Source: Frondihabitans sucicola (GTDB lineage: Bacteria; Actinomycetota; Actinomycetes; Actinomycetales; Microbacteriaceae). From it: DNA of 64,000 bases. The stretch lies in contig NZ_AP027732.1 in assembly GCF_030296615.1 (NCBI RefSeq), positions 1,860,001-1,924,000 on the forward strand. The letters are read 5' to 3'. The notes beneath the pieces are model-generated. The model had not been told where the DNA came from. It searched no databases and saw nothing but the letters and a program-made list of their open reading frames with translations. This document shows, in pieces, positions 46,037-54,794 of the stretch (positions within the stretch are counted from its first letter, which is position 1; every line of letters begins with the position of its first letter). Made by a program: the position numbers and the translations under genes.

Positions 46037-46985
46037 CAACGTGTCCGTGGCCCGCACCTCGGCCGCCCTCAGCGACCCCGAGCTCGATCCGACCATGCCG
46101 CCGCCCGTCTCCCCCAAGAACCGGGGCGCAGGATCCCGCGCCCGCGCCGCACGCACCGCACGCCCCGGGCGCCGCCACGGCTCCCACGCCGTCGCCCACG
46201 TCGTGCTCGGCGTCGGCGGATTCCTGATGGCCTTCCCGTTCCTCTGGCAGATCGTCATGTCGCTGTCGACCAACGCCGAGGTCCAGAGCGTGACCCCGCA
46301 TTTCTGGCCGGCGCACCTCCAGTGGTCGAACTACGCGACGGTCTTCGAGACACTGCCGTTCCTCGACCAGCTGCGCACGAGCATCCTGATCACCGTGATC
46401 CGGACGCTGGCCCAGATCCTGCTGTGCACCCTGGCCGGCTACGCGTTCGCCCGGATGACGTTCAAAGGGCGGGCCATCGTCCTCGCGCTGGTCCTGTCGA
46501 TCCTGATGGTGCCCTCGCAGGTGTACCTGATCTCGCAGTACCAGCTCGTGCAGGGCTTCGGGCTCCTGAACACCATCGTCGGGCTGATGCTGCCAGGGTT
46601 GTTCAGCGCGTTCGGGACGTTCCTCATGCGGACGGCCTTCCTGAACCTGCCGACGGAGCTCGAGGAAGCGGCGCGGCTGGACGGCGCCAACCCGTTCCAG
46701 ATCTTCTGGAAAGTGATGCTCCCGCTGGCGAGACCCTCGATCAACGTCCTGGCGATCACGACGGTGCTCTGGTCGTGGAACGAACTGCTCTGGCCGCTGG
46801 TCGTCTCGACGAACTCCACGTCGATGCCGCTCTCGGCCGGGCTCGCGACCCTCATCGGCGACAAGACCACCGACTACCCGGTGGTCATGGCGGCCAGCCT
46901 GATGGCCATGGCGCCGGTGCTCATCATGTTCATCGTGCTCCAGCGTCGTGTCATCGATGGCTTGGCGTTCAGCGGCCTCAAATGA
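46029..46985 (+). CDS. ABC sugar permease (MalG type), 318 aa
   Basis: The cytoplasmic N-terminal 60 residues are unusually long and basic (Arg/Ala-rich). Then come six membrane segments (VAHVVLGVGGFLMAFPFLWQ and others) and the EAA loop EAARLDGANPFQIFWKVMLP. The stop TGA is also the first part of the 69-bp tandem hairpin array. Works with the permease at 45101 and the lipoprotein at 43768. Confidence 0.93.
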   Translation: MTNNVSVARTSAALSDPELDPTMPPPVSPKNRGAGSRARAARTARPGRRHGSHAVAHVVLGVGGFLMAFPFLWQIVMSLSTNAEVQSVTPHFWPAHLQWSNYATVFETLPFLDQLRTSILITVIRTLAQILLCTLAGYAFARMTFKGRAIVLALVLSILMVPSQVYLISQYQLVQGFGLLNTIVGLMLPGLFSAFGTFLMRTAFLNLPTELEEAARLDGANPFQIFWKVMLPLARPSINVLAITTVLWSWNELLWPLVVSTNSTSMPLSAGLATLIGDKTTDYPVVMAASLMAMAPVLIMFIVLQRRVIDGLAFSGLK

Positions 46986-47306
46986 CGCCGCGCACGGATC
47001 ACTCGGCGCGGAGAGCGCCTCCTGGTCCGTGCGCAGCGTCGGGGCTTGAAATGACGCCGCGCACGGATGACTCGGCGCGGAGAGCGCCTCCTGGTCCGTG
47101 CGCAGCGTCGGGGCTTGAAATGACGCCGCGCACGGATGACTCGGCGCGGAGAGCGCCTCCTGGTCCGTGCGCAGCGTCGGGGCTTGAAATGACGCCGCGC
47201 ACGGGTCACTCGGCGCGGAGAGCGCCTCCTGGTCCGTGCGCAGCGTCGGGGCCTCAAGTGCCGCCGCGCACGGATCACTCGGCGCGGAGAGCGCCACGGG
47301 CTTGAA
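46982..47306 (+). repeat. Tandem array of 69-bp hairpin units (4 full, 1 shortened)
   Basis: Units start at 46982, 47051, 47120, 47189 and a 49-bp remnant at 47258. Copies are nearly identical. Each unit folds on itself: GCGCACGGA pairs with TCCGTGCGC, with an inner GGCGC-GGAGA-GCGCC stem. The array fills the gap between the last permease and the secreted DUF4832-type gene. Because 69 is a multiple of 3, long open frames run through it on both strands; these are not genes. Possible roles are transcript-end protection or differential expression. Confidence 0.9.
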
Positions 47307-47343
47307 GTCAGCGCAGTTCCGATCACACAACAGGGGAGTTTCA

Positions 47344-48764
47344 ATGAAGAAGCAGTTGTTCGCAGGGGTGGCGCTCGCCGCCGCCCTCGCCCTGGCGGCA
47401 CCGACCGCCGCGTCGGCACACCCGGCGCCCTCGTCGCACACGGTCTCGTACACGGCGTCCGACGCCGTGATAGCGAACCCGGCGCGCGGCTTCTACCACT
47501 CGACGGAGACGCACTACCTCAAGGACGGAACCGGCTACGAGCCGCTCGACCTGAAGACGCTCCAGGGCTACCGGAAAGAGGGAGTGACGCAGATCCTGCG
47601 CGAATTCTGGATGGAGAAGTTCGTCGACCAGAAGAGGCTCGATCCCGCCTGGCTGAAACTCGTCCAGAAGGACTTCGACACGGCTCGCAAGGCCGGCGTC
47701 TCGGTGATCGTGCGCTTCGCGTACGTCCAGGGCGGTGACTTCCCGTACAACCCGCCCTACGGTGACGCGGACGTGTCGACGGTCCTCTCCCACATCGCTC
47801 AGTTGACGCCGATCCTGCGTCGTAACGCCGACGTCATCGCCGTGCTGCAGGAGGGCTTCATCGGTCTCTGGGGCGAGGGGTACTACACCGACCACTTCGC
47901 GGCCGATCCGAGCGACCCCGGCACGCTGACCGACACCGACTGGGCGAACCGCAACAAGGTGGTGGCGGCCGAGCTCGCAGCTCTGCCCGCCTCGCGGCAG
48001 ATCCAGGTGCGCACCATGCAGATGAAGCAGAAAGCGGTCGGCGTGACGTCCGGCACGTCCGGAGCGCTGACCCCGACGCAGGCGCACAACGGATCGGCGA
48101 AGTCGCGCATCGGGCACCACAACGACTGCTTCCTCGCTGCGCCCGACGACTTCGGGACCTTCCTCACCGACCCGCTGTCGCTCGACCAGGACTACCTGGC
48201 GGCCGACTCGCGATACGTCGCCGTCGGCGGGGAGACGTGCAACGTCGACGCCCCCGCTCGGAGTTCCCGAGTGCCGAGGCCGAGATGGCGAAGTACCACT
48301 ACAGCTACCTCAACCGCGACTACAACGAGGACGTCCTGAACTCCTGGGGCAGCGCCGGCCTGACCGAGACCGCCAAGCGCCTCGGCTACCGGTTCGTGCT
48401 CACCTCGAGCACGGTCACGTCGGGCCGCACGCCCTCGGTGTCGGTCTCGCTTCGCAACGACGGCTTCTCGGCCCCGTACAACTCCAGGCCCGTGCAGCTC
48501 GTCCTGACCGACGGGCGCCGCAGGATCACCGTCCCCGTCAAGGCGGATGCCGACACCTGGCAGCCCGGCAGGACGATCACCGTCGGTGCCTCGCTCGCGC
48601 GGGTTCCCGCCGGTCACTGGTCGGTCGCGCTCGCGCTGCCCGCACCCGAGCGATCGCTGGCCCATGACGTCGACTACGCCATCCAGACGGCGAACGTCGG
48701 CACCTGGGACGCCCGCGCCGGTGTCAACCGGCTCCACCAGACGGTCACCGTCGGCCGACGCTGA
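47344..48764 (+). pseudogene. Secreted DUF4874/DUF4832-type glycoside-hydrolase-like protein, frameshifted
   Basis: Sec signal peptide (MKKQLFAGVALAAALALAAP, cleavage near ASAHP). N-terminal DUF4874-like domain with IANPARGFYHSTETHYL and VSVIVRFAYVQGGDFPYNP. Then a DUF4832-like domain with SRIGHHNDCFLA, and after the break MAKYHYSYLNRDYNEDVLNS. The frame is lost at CCCCC 48251-48255; one more C gives NVDAPRSEFPSAEAEM and 473 aa in total. Probably an extracellular glycan-active protein belonging to the importer upstream. Preceded by GGGGAG. Catalytic residues are not established. Confidence 0.82.
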
Positions 48765-48791
48765 CCCCCGCCCTCCGGCAGCCTCCCCACC

Positions 48792-48876
48792 TCCGAAAAT
48801 CGAAGGGAATTTTCGCCCCCTGCCCGCGAGATCCGCATGAGTCGGCAGCTCGAGCGAAAATCCCCTTCGATTTCGG
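48792..48876. repeat. Copy 2 of the dispersed inverted repeat
   Basis: CCGAAAATCGAAGGGAATTT begins the left arm; the right arm GCGAAAATCCCCTTCGATTT ends near 48876 with CGG. About 85 bp in total. It lies between the DUF4832-type gene and the ROK regulator and could end transcription. Confidence 0.8.
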
Positions 48877-48932
48877 GACAGACCGGCCGCGCCCGCACCT
48901 GATCCGCGGGCGCGGCCTTCCCGACGGCGGGT

Positions 48933-50180
48933 GTGCGAAGCTACCTCCATGAGCAGGGCGGCGGCCGGGGGAGCGAGCGCGCATCGCTCGTCAGTGAAGA
49001 CGTCCGTCGTCGCAATCTGAGCCTGGTGACCCTCGACCTCCTCGAGAACGGCCCGCGCTCGCGCAGCAGGATCGCCGACTCCACCGGCCTCACGCGGGGT
49101 TCCGTGACCGCGCTCAGCGCGGCTCTCGTCGAGGCCGGCGTCGTCCGGGAATCCGAACCGCTGCTCGACGGCGGCAAGGGCAGGCCCGTGACACACCTCC
49201 TGCTCGCCGCCGACGACGTGGCCTTCGTGGCCCTCCAACTCGACGCCGACCGGGCGGAGGGGGTCGCCGTCACCCTCTCCGGTGACGTGCTCGCGCGCCG
49301 GACGCAGCACCACGGACGGCCGATGGGGCGACCGGAGCTGATCCTGGACGTCTTGGCGGCGGTGGCGACGCAGGTGCTCGCCGATGTGGAAGAGGCCGGC
49401 CGGCGCGTGATCGATCTGTCCGTCGTCGTCTTCGCTCCGGTCGGCGGTGATCCCGTCGTCGTCCTCGCCGACACCGACCTGCAGTGGGGGAGGGTGGATG
49501 TGCTTCGGGGACTGCGCGATCGCGTCCCGGGCCTTCCCGCTTCGATGCGCTTGCAACCGGACGCTACGCTCGCAGCCCTGGCCGAGCTACGGCTGCGCCC
49601 CGGCATCCTCGATCTCGTCTACCTGAAGAGCAACTCCGGCATCGGCGGAGCCGCCTTCGTCGACGGGCGCCTCGTCGCCGGATCGCACGAGGCCGCGGGC
49701 GCGTTCGGCCACCTCCCGGTCGACTTCGCCGGCGACCTCTGCGACTGCGGCCAGCGCGGGTGTCTCGTCACGGTCGCCGGCCCGGACGTCGTCCTGGAGC
49801 GGGCCGGGCTGCGGCCGCTGATGCTCGATTCCGGCCTGACCCTGGCGCTGGAGGAGCTGGTGAGCCGAATCGCCGCGGGTGAGTCCGACGCCGTGCGCGC
49901 CTGGCATGACGCGGCCGTCTGGATCGGGCGGGCGCTCCAGATCATCGTTCGCAGCTTCGATCCTGCTGTCGTCGTGTTCGGCGGCTACTGGGCGGAGCTC
50001 GTCGACACGCTCCGGCCCGCGTTCCTCCGCGATCAGCCGACTCTGGTCGGGGCCGACACGTGGGCGGTCGCCGTGCTGGAGGCGGGTGTCCTCGGCCAGG
50101 ACGCCGCTCTCCGCGGGGCGCTCTGGTCGGCGCGGGCTGCTGTTCTGGAGGAGCCGCTGCTGCTCGACCCGGCCCGTTAA
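48933..50180 (+). CDS. ROK-family transcriptional regulator (NagC/XylR type), about 410 aa
   Basis: N-terminal winged HTH (LVTLDLLENGPRSRSRIADS, then GLTRGSVTALSAALVEAGVV), followed by a ROK domain with VVVFAPVGGDPVVV, YLKSNSGIGGAAFVDGRLVA, GAFGHLPVDF and the zinc motif CDCGQRGC. GTG 48933 gives the intact frame. ATG 48949 would give a better N-terminus (MSRAAAGGSERAS) if GGGGG 48967-48971 has one more G, the same defect as elsewhere. A palindromic operator starts 2 bases after the stop, before the MFS gene, which is the likely target. Confidence 0.9.
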   Translation: MRSYLHEQGGGRGSERASLVSEDVRRRNLSLVTLDLLENGPRSRSRIADSTGLTRGSVTALSAALVEAGVVRESEPLLDGGKGRPVTHLLLAADDVAFVALQLDADRAEGVAVTLSGDVLARRTQHHGRPMGRPELILDVLAAVATQVLADVEEAGRRVIDLSVVVFAPVGGDPVVVLADTDLQWGRVDVLRGLRDRVPGLPASMRLQPDATLAALAELRLRPGILDLVYLKSNSGIGGAAFVDGRLVAGSHEAAGAFGHLPVDFAGDLCDCGQRGCLVTVAGPDVVLERAGLRPLMLDSGLTLALEELVSRIAAGESDAVRAWHDAAVWIGRALQIIVRSFDPAVVVFGGYWAELVDTLRPAFLRDQPTLVGADTWAVAVLEAGVLGQDAALRGALWSARAAVLEEPLLLDPAR

Positions 50181-50181
50181 A

Positions 50182-50218
50182 TTCAACGCTTGAACTATTT
50201 GGCGTCTCGCGTCATACT
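50182..50218 (+). promoter_or_regulatory. Promoter and ROK-type operator of the MFS-esterase operon
   Basis: TTGAAC (50190-50195), a 17-base spacer and CATACT (50213-50218). The palindrome TTCAA-CGC-TTGAA (50182-50194) overlaps the -35, the expected position for a repressor such as the adjacent ROK protein. The 5' leader is about 76 bases. Confidence 0.65.
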
Positions 50219-50301
50219 CATTGCCGAACGGTGGTCGGTTTTCGGCCGGCCGTTCGAGCACGCTCCCGTGCGATCGCAGTCCGTCTCAATGAGGAGAACG
50301 A

Positions 50302-51579
50302 ATGTCCAACGCGCCTTTTCCCGTGGTCGGCTCCACGCCGATCCCTGCCGAGAGCGCTCCGGCCCCCGCCGTGAAGCGCACCCTCCTGCCCTCCCTGGCC
50401 ATCACGTCGCTCGTCCTGTTCGCCACGTACTCCGGGCTCATCTCGGTGCTGCTGCCGAATCAGGCGACGGCCATCGATCCGGCGCACAAGGTCCAGAACG
50501 TCGCGATCATCAGCACGGTGTCGTTCGTCTTCACGCTGTTCGCGCAGCCGATCGTCGGTGCCTTCAGCGACCGCACGCGGTCCCGCCTCGGGCGGCGAGC
50601 GCCGTGGATGATCATCGGGACCGCCGTCGCCGCCGTCTTCCTGATCGGTCTCGGGAACCTGTCGTCGATCCTGTGGATCACCGTCTTCTGGGTCGTCATC
50701 CAGGTCGCCCTGAACGCCATGCAGGGCCCGCTGACCGCGGTGACGCCGGATCGCTTCGAGAAGAGCCGCCGCGGGGGAGCGTCGGCGATGGTGGGGCTCG
50801 GCACGATGGCCGGAGGCACCATCGGCGTGATCGTGGCCGGGCGCCTCGCCGCGAACGTGGGCGTCGGCTATACGGCGTTCGGCATCGGCGTCCTCGTCGT
50901 GACCGCGCTGTTCGTCGTGTTCAACCGCGACTTCTCGAGCGCCCAGCAGCAGAACCCGCCGTTCCGGTGGCGCGCCTTCTTCTCCGGCTTCTGGATCGAC
51001 CCGCGGAAGAACCCCGACTTCGCCTGGGCCTTCGCCGCCCGGTTCCTCTTCATCATGGGGTACTTCGTCGTCTTCGCGTACCAGTTGTTCATCCTCACCG
51101 ACTACATCGGTCTGAGCCTCGGCCAGGCCAACGTCCAGATCGGGGTGATCAGCCTCGCGTCACTTGCCACGACCGTCGTCTCGGTCCTGCTCGCCGGGTT
51201 CCTCAGCGATCGTCTGGGCCGCCGCAAGGTCTTCATCTACATCGCGTCGGTGCTGATGATCGTGGGACTCGCAATGCCCCTGCTCATGCCGACCGTCACC
51301 GGCATGCTCGTCATGTCGGCCATCAACGGCTTCGGCTTCGGCCTCTACATGTCGTGCGACACCGCGCTCATGACCGAGGTGCTGCCGGGCGGTGGCGTCG
51401 CGGCCGGAAAGGACCTCGGCATCCTGAACGTCGCGACCAACATCCCGCAGGCCCTGAGCCCGGCGGTCGCCGCACTGCTGATCAGCAGCTCGTTCGGCTA
51501 CCACGCGCTGTTCGTCTTCGGCATGATCTGCGTCGCTCTGGCGGCCATCGCGCTGGTACCGATCAAGAGCGTCCGGTGA
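50302..51579 (+). CDS. MFS transporter (GPH/sugar-transporter-like), 425 aa
   Basis: Twelve predicted membrane segments in two halves. The loop 2-3 motif reads GAFSDRTRSRLGRRAPWM and the matching loop in the second half GFLSDRLGRRKVFIY. Cation-sugar symporters of the GPH type have such DRTRSRxGRRxP loops. GAGGAG precedes ATG 50302. A carboxylesterase gene follows at 51633, so an acetylated or esterified sugar could be imported and then deacylated inside the cell. Confidence 0.9.
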   Translation: MSNAPFPVVGSTPIPAESAPAPAVKRTLLPSLAITSLVLFATYSGLISVLLPNQATAIDPAHKVQNVAIISTVSFVFTLFAQPIVGAFSDRTRSRLGRRAPWMIIGTAVAAVFLIGLGNLSSILWITVFWVVIQVALNAMQGPLTAVTPDRFEKSRRGGASAMVGLGTMAGGTIGVIVAGRLAANVGVGYTAFGIGVLVVTALFVVFNRDFSSAQQQNPPFRWRAFFSGFWIDPRKNPDFAWAFAARFLFIMGYFVVFAYQLFILTDYIGLSLGQANVQIGVISLASLATTVVSVLLAGFLSDRLGRRKVFIYIASVLMIVGLAMPLLMPTVTGMLVMSAINGFGFGLYMSCDTALMTEVLPGGGVAAGKDLGILNVATNIPQALSPAVAALLISSSFGYHALFVFGMICVALAAIALVPIKSVR

Positions 51580-51632
51580 GCCGGATGCCGCATACCGAAC
51601 CGACCACCTCAACCCCTTCCGAAGGAGACACC

Positions 51633-53113
51633 ATGACCTCGACCGTCGACGTCACCACCCGCGCGGGAACCGTCCGCGGAATCCAGCGACCCGGCTCGGC
51701 CGCATTCCTCGGCATTCCGTTCGCCGAGGCCCCCACCGGGGAGAGGCGCTTCGCCGCTCCGGTGCCGCACGCCCCTGGGACGGCGTCCTCGACGCGACCC
51801 GTTACGGTGCGACGCCACAGCGGGAAGCTCTGTCCGAAGTCACCCTGATTCCCGAGCCGTCCATCCCGGGCGACTCGACCCTGAACGTGAACGTCTTCAC
51901 GCCCCGGCCGGGAGAGACCGACGCGGCGCTTCCTGTCCTCGTGTACATCCACGGGGGCGGGTACGTCGCCGGCTCACCGGCGAGCCCCTGGTACGACGGA
52001 GCAGCCTTCAACCGCGACGGAATCGTCACCGTCAGCGTGTCGTACCGCCTCGGATTCGACGGCTTCGGCTTCATCGAGGACGCGCCGATGAACCGCGGCG
52101 TTCTCGACTGGATCCTCGCGCTCGAGTGGGTCCGCGACAACATCGACGGGTTCGGCGGCGATCCCCGACGCGTGACCATCGCCGGCCAGTCGGCTGGTGG
52201 GGGAGCCGTCCTCACCCTGCTCGCCGTGCCAAGCGCGAAGGAGCTCTTCCACGGGGTGATCTCGCTCTCCGGCGCCACCTCGGACACCCCGCTCGCGAGC
52301 GCCGAGGCGGCCGGGCGGCTCCTGGCCGAGAAGGCAGGCGTCGCGCCGACTCTCGAGGGGCTCCGGGCGGTGCCGGAGGAGACGATCCTGCGCCTCCAGG
52401 GCGAACTCTCGGTCGTCGAGGCGCAGGCCCCGGGGGATCCGATGGCGCCGCTGGCCGCGCTCGTCACCGACGGGCTCGTGCTCGGACCGGTGGTCGACGG
52501 GCACCTGCTGCCGACCGGCGTGCGAGAGGCGCTCGCCGGAGGAGCAGGAGCGGAGAAGGCCCTCCTCCTCGGCGCCACCGACAACGAGTTCAGCATGGCT
52601 CTGCTGCCGCACGAAGCGGCGCTGGCCGACGTCGACCCGGCCTCGGCCCTGGCCGGACTGGGACTGGACGAACCGGCTGCGCGTTCGTACGTCGACACTC
52701 ACCCCGGTCTGTCGACGGCCGGGATCCTCGGGCAGTTCGTCACCGACAGCATCTTCCGTTCGAAAGCGGTCGAGTACGCCCGCGCCCGCGAAGACGGAGG
52801 CGCTCCGGCGTGGCTGTACCGTTTCGCCTGGTCGTCCGCGGTCATGGGCGGTGCGACGCACTGCCTCGATGTGCCGTTCTTCTTCGATTGCCTGGACGAC
52901 GACCGCGTCGACGCCATCACCGGGCCGAACCCGCCCGCGTCGCTCGCGGCCGACGTCCACGGTGCCGCGGTCCGCTTCATCACGGCGGGCGATCTCGGCT
53001 GGGCTGCGTACGACGACGAGGCGAAGGCCGTCATGGTCTACGGCGTCCCGTCCGTCGTCGTGCCGGACGGCTACGCCGACGCGAGCGTGTCGGCCGCGGT
53101 CCCCCGGCGCTGA
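51633..53113 (+). pseudogene. Type B carboxylesterase (pNB-esterase-like), frameshifted near the start
   Basis: Alpha/beta-hydrolase: GTVRGIQRPGSAAFLGIPFA and APTGERRF in the first frame, then, with one C added at CCCC 51772-51775, APWDGVLDATRYGATPQREA, VYIHGGGYVAGSPASPWYD (oxyanion hole), RVTIAGQSAGGGAVL (nucleophile Ser in GQSAG) and ATHCLDVPFFFD (catalytic His region). Restored length 493 aa with no signal peptide, so cytoplasmic. GAAGGAGA precedes ATG 51633. It likely removes acyl groups from compounds brought in by the MFS protein. Confidence 0.87.
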
Positions 53114-53179
53114 GCTGCCGCGCCTCTGCCCGCACTCCCCGCCTCCTCCCTCCTTCCCGCCCGCCTTCCTTCCCGCCTC

Positions 53180-53260
53180 CCGAAATCGAAGGGGATTTTC
53201 GCCTGATGCCCTCGCGATCCGCTTGGGGCGGCGGCTCCGGCGAAAATCCCCTTCGATTTC
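53180..53260. repeat. Copy 3 of the dispersed inverted repeat
   Basis: The left arm (53180-53203) begins CCGAAATCGAAGGGGATTTT and ends CGCC; the right arm (53239-53260) begins GGCGAAAATCCCC. The arms are a near-perfect 22-bp match, making this the best-preserved copy. It lies between the convergent esterase and FBP genes, with pyrimidine-rich sequence before and G-rich sequence after. Confidence 0.85.
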
Positions 53261-53348
53261 TGCCAACGGCGGCGGGCAGTGGGGCGGGGCGGGCGGGCAG
53301 TGGACGGCGAGGTGGGGCAGAGCCGACGGACGGCAGAGCGACTCGGCG

Positions 53349-53831
53349 CTACGCCGTCTTCATGATGTCGGCGGTGAAGTTCTGCACCCGCGCGAGGAGC
53401 CCGGCGGCGCGCTCGGCGATGCGCTCCGGCGGGTTCAGGTGCGGCGGTGCGACCCGGATCAGCATCGAGCAGGCGAGGTCTTCGCAGATGTAGGTGCCGA
53501 CGGTGTTGCCGTTCAGCCCCGCTTCTCCGGCTCGCGGTGCGGTGAACAGGCGCACCTGCGTCGCCGGCTGCGGCGAGTGGCAGAGCGAGCACATCGCGGC
53601 GATGCCCGGGCGGAGGGCTGTCGACGAGGTGCGGACGACGAGGCCCGTCGCGCGGTCGTCGAGCCACGACACGATGTAGCCGCGCAGGTGGGCCTGCGGG
53701 TCGCGCCAGCCGAGGAACTCGCGTTCGTCCCACAGCATCTCGTGCAGCCCGGGGATCGGCAGGCGGTCGAGGTCGCCCGGAAGGGCATTGACGAACGACG
53801 AACGGATGTCGTCTTCGGTCAGCGGCTTCAC
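53349..53831 (-). CDS. FBP-domain (treble-clef zinc finger) protein, 160 aa
   Basis: N-terminal helical part (LTEDDIRSSFVNALPGDLDR, then LDDRATGLVVRTSS), followed by a zinc-binding C-terminal part with CSLCHSPQPATQVRLFTA and GTYICEDLACSMLIR. This is the C-terminal domain layout of FusB-type elongation-factor-G-binding proteins, and actinobacterial members are common. Binding to EF-G is inferred from the family; a fusidic-acid role is not shown. It starts at ATG 53831 and diverges from the methyltransferase gene 50 bases away. Confidence 0.85.
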   Translation of the reverse strand: MKPLTEDDIRSSFVNALPGDLDRLPIPGLHEMLWDEREFLGWRDPQAHLRGYIVSWLDDRATGLVVRTSSTALRPGIAAMCSLCHSPQPATQVRLFTAPRAGEAGLNGNTVGTYICEDLACSMLIRVAPPHLNPPERIAERAAGLLARVQNFTADIMKTA

Positions 53832-53881
53832 GACTCCAGCCTAGCCGCGAGATCCCGACGCGGTACTGGCAGGATCGAAGC

Positions 53882-54658
53882 ATGACAGGCGCTCGAAGGA
53901 CGGACGGAAGCGCGGGCGACGCCGACTACGGAACGATCGGTGCGGGGTACGCCCACTACCGGCAGCCCGACCCGCGCATCAAGGCGGCCATCGTCGAGGC
54001 GCTCGGCGACGCGCGTTCCGTGGTCAACGTCGGGGCGGGCGCAGGATCGTACGAGCCTCGCGATCGCAACGTCACCCCGGTCGAACCGAGTGCGTCCATG
54101 CGCGCCCAGCGTCCCGCCGGCCTCGCCACCGCGATCGACGGCACGGCCGAGCACCTGCCGTTCGACGACGATGCGTTCGACGCGGCGATGTCGACCTTCT
54201 CCATCCACCAGTGGGGAGACCTCGGAGCAGGACTCCGGGAGCTTCGGAGGGTGACGCGCGGCGCGGTGATCCTGCTCTCCTGTGATCCTGCTGCCCTCGA
54301 CCGGTTCTGGCTTGTCGAGTACGCGCCCGAGGTGATCCGGACGGAGGCCTCGCGGTACCCGGCGCCGGCCGACGTGGCCCGACTCCTGGGCGGAGACGTC
54401 ACGACCACGCCGGTGCCGATCCCGCTCGATTGCACGGATGGTTTCGGCGAGGCGTACTACGGGCGGCCGGAACTCCTGCTCGAGCCGGGCGCCCGTCTGG
54501 CGAACTCGGCGTGGAGTTTCGTCGAGCCAGAGGTCGAGGGCCGCTTCGTCGAGAACCTCACGGCCGACCTCGCCTCCGGAGTCTGGGACGAACGCCACGG
54601 GCACCTGCGCACGCAGCCGACGTTCGACGGCTCGCTGCGCCTGATCGTCGGTCGCTGA
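53882..54658 (+). CDS. Class I SAM-dependent methyltransferase, 258 aa
   Basis: Rossmann-like methyltransferase: IGAGYAHYRQPDPRI at the N-terminus, motif I VVNVGAGAGSYEP, VTPVEPSASMRAQRP (acidic loop), GTAEHLPFDDDAFDAAMSTF and SIHQWGD (motif IV-like). Similar proteins methylate small molecules; the substrate is unknown. ATG 53882 has a CAGGAT element ending 6 bases before it, so it may be leaderless. It stands alone before the third sugar cluster. Confidence 0.85.
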   Translation: MTGARRTDGSAGDADYGTIGAGYAHYRQPDPRIKAAIVEALGDARSVVNVGAGAGSYEPRDRNVTPVEPSASMRAQRPAGLATAIDGTAEHLPFDDDAFDAAMSTFSIHQWGDLGAGLRELRRVTRGAVILLSCDPAALDRFWLVEYAPEVIRTEASRYPAPADVARLLGGDVTTTPVPIPLDCTDGFGEAYYGRPELLLEPGARLANSAWSFVEPEVEGRFVENLTADLASGVWDERHGHLRTQPTFDGSLRLIVGR

Positions 54659-54794
54659 TCCCTCGCGCGCAGCTCGCACAGAGCGCTCGTCCCTTGTCAC
54701 ATTGACTGGACATAAACGGGGCACCCACGTAGTCTCGAGAGGCGCCGATTCGTCGGCGCCCCCAGCACCTCCCGCGTCGAAGGAGACCACTCGA

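Noticed and set aside
46982..47306. CRISPR-like array
   Set aside because: Repeats are directly adjacent with no unique spacers, the unit is itself a hairpin, and no cas genes are present.
46982..47453. Long open frames with 23-residue repeats through the 69-bp array, on both strands
   Set aside because: They exist only because 69 is a multiple of three. They lack start signals and coding character, and the DNA folds as hairpins.
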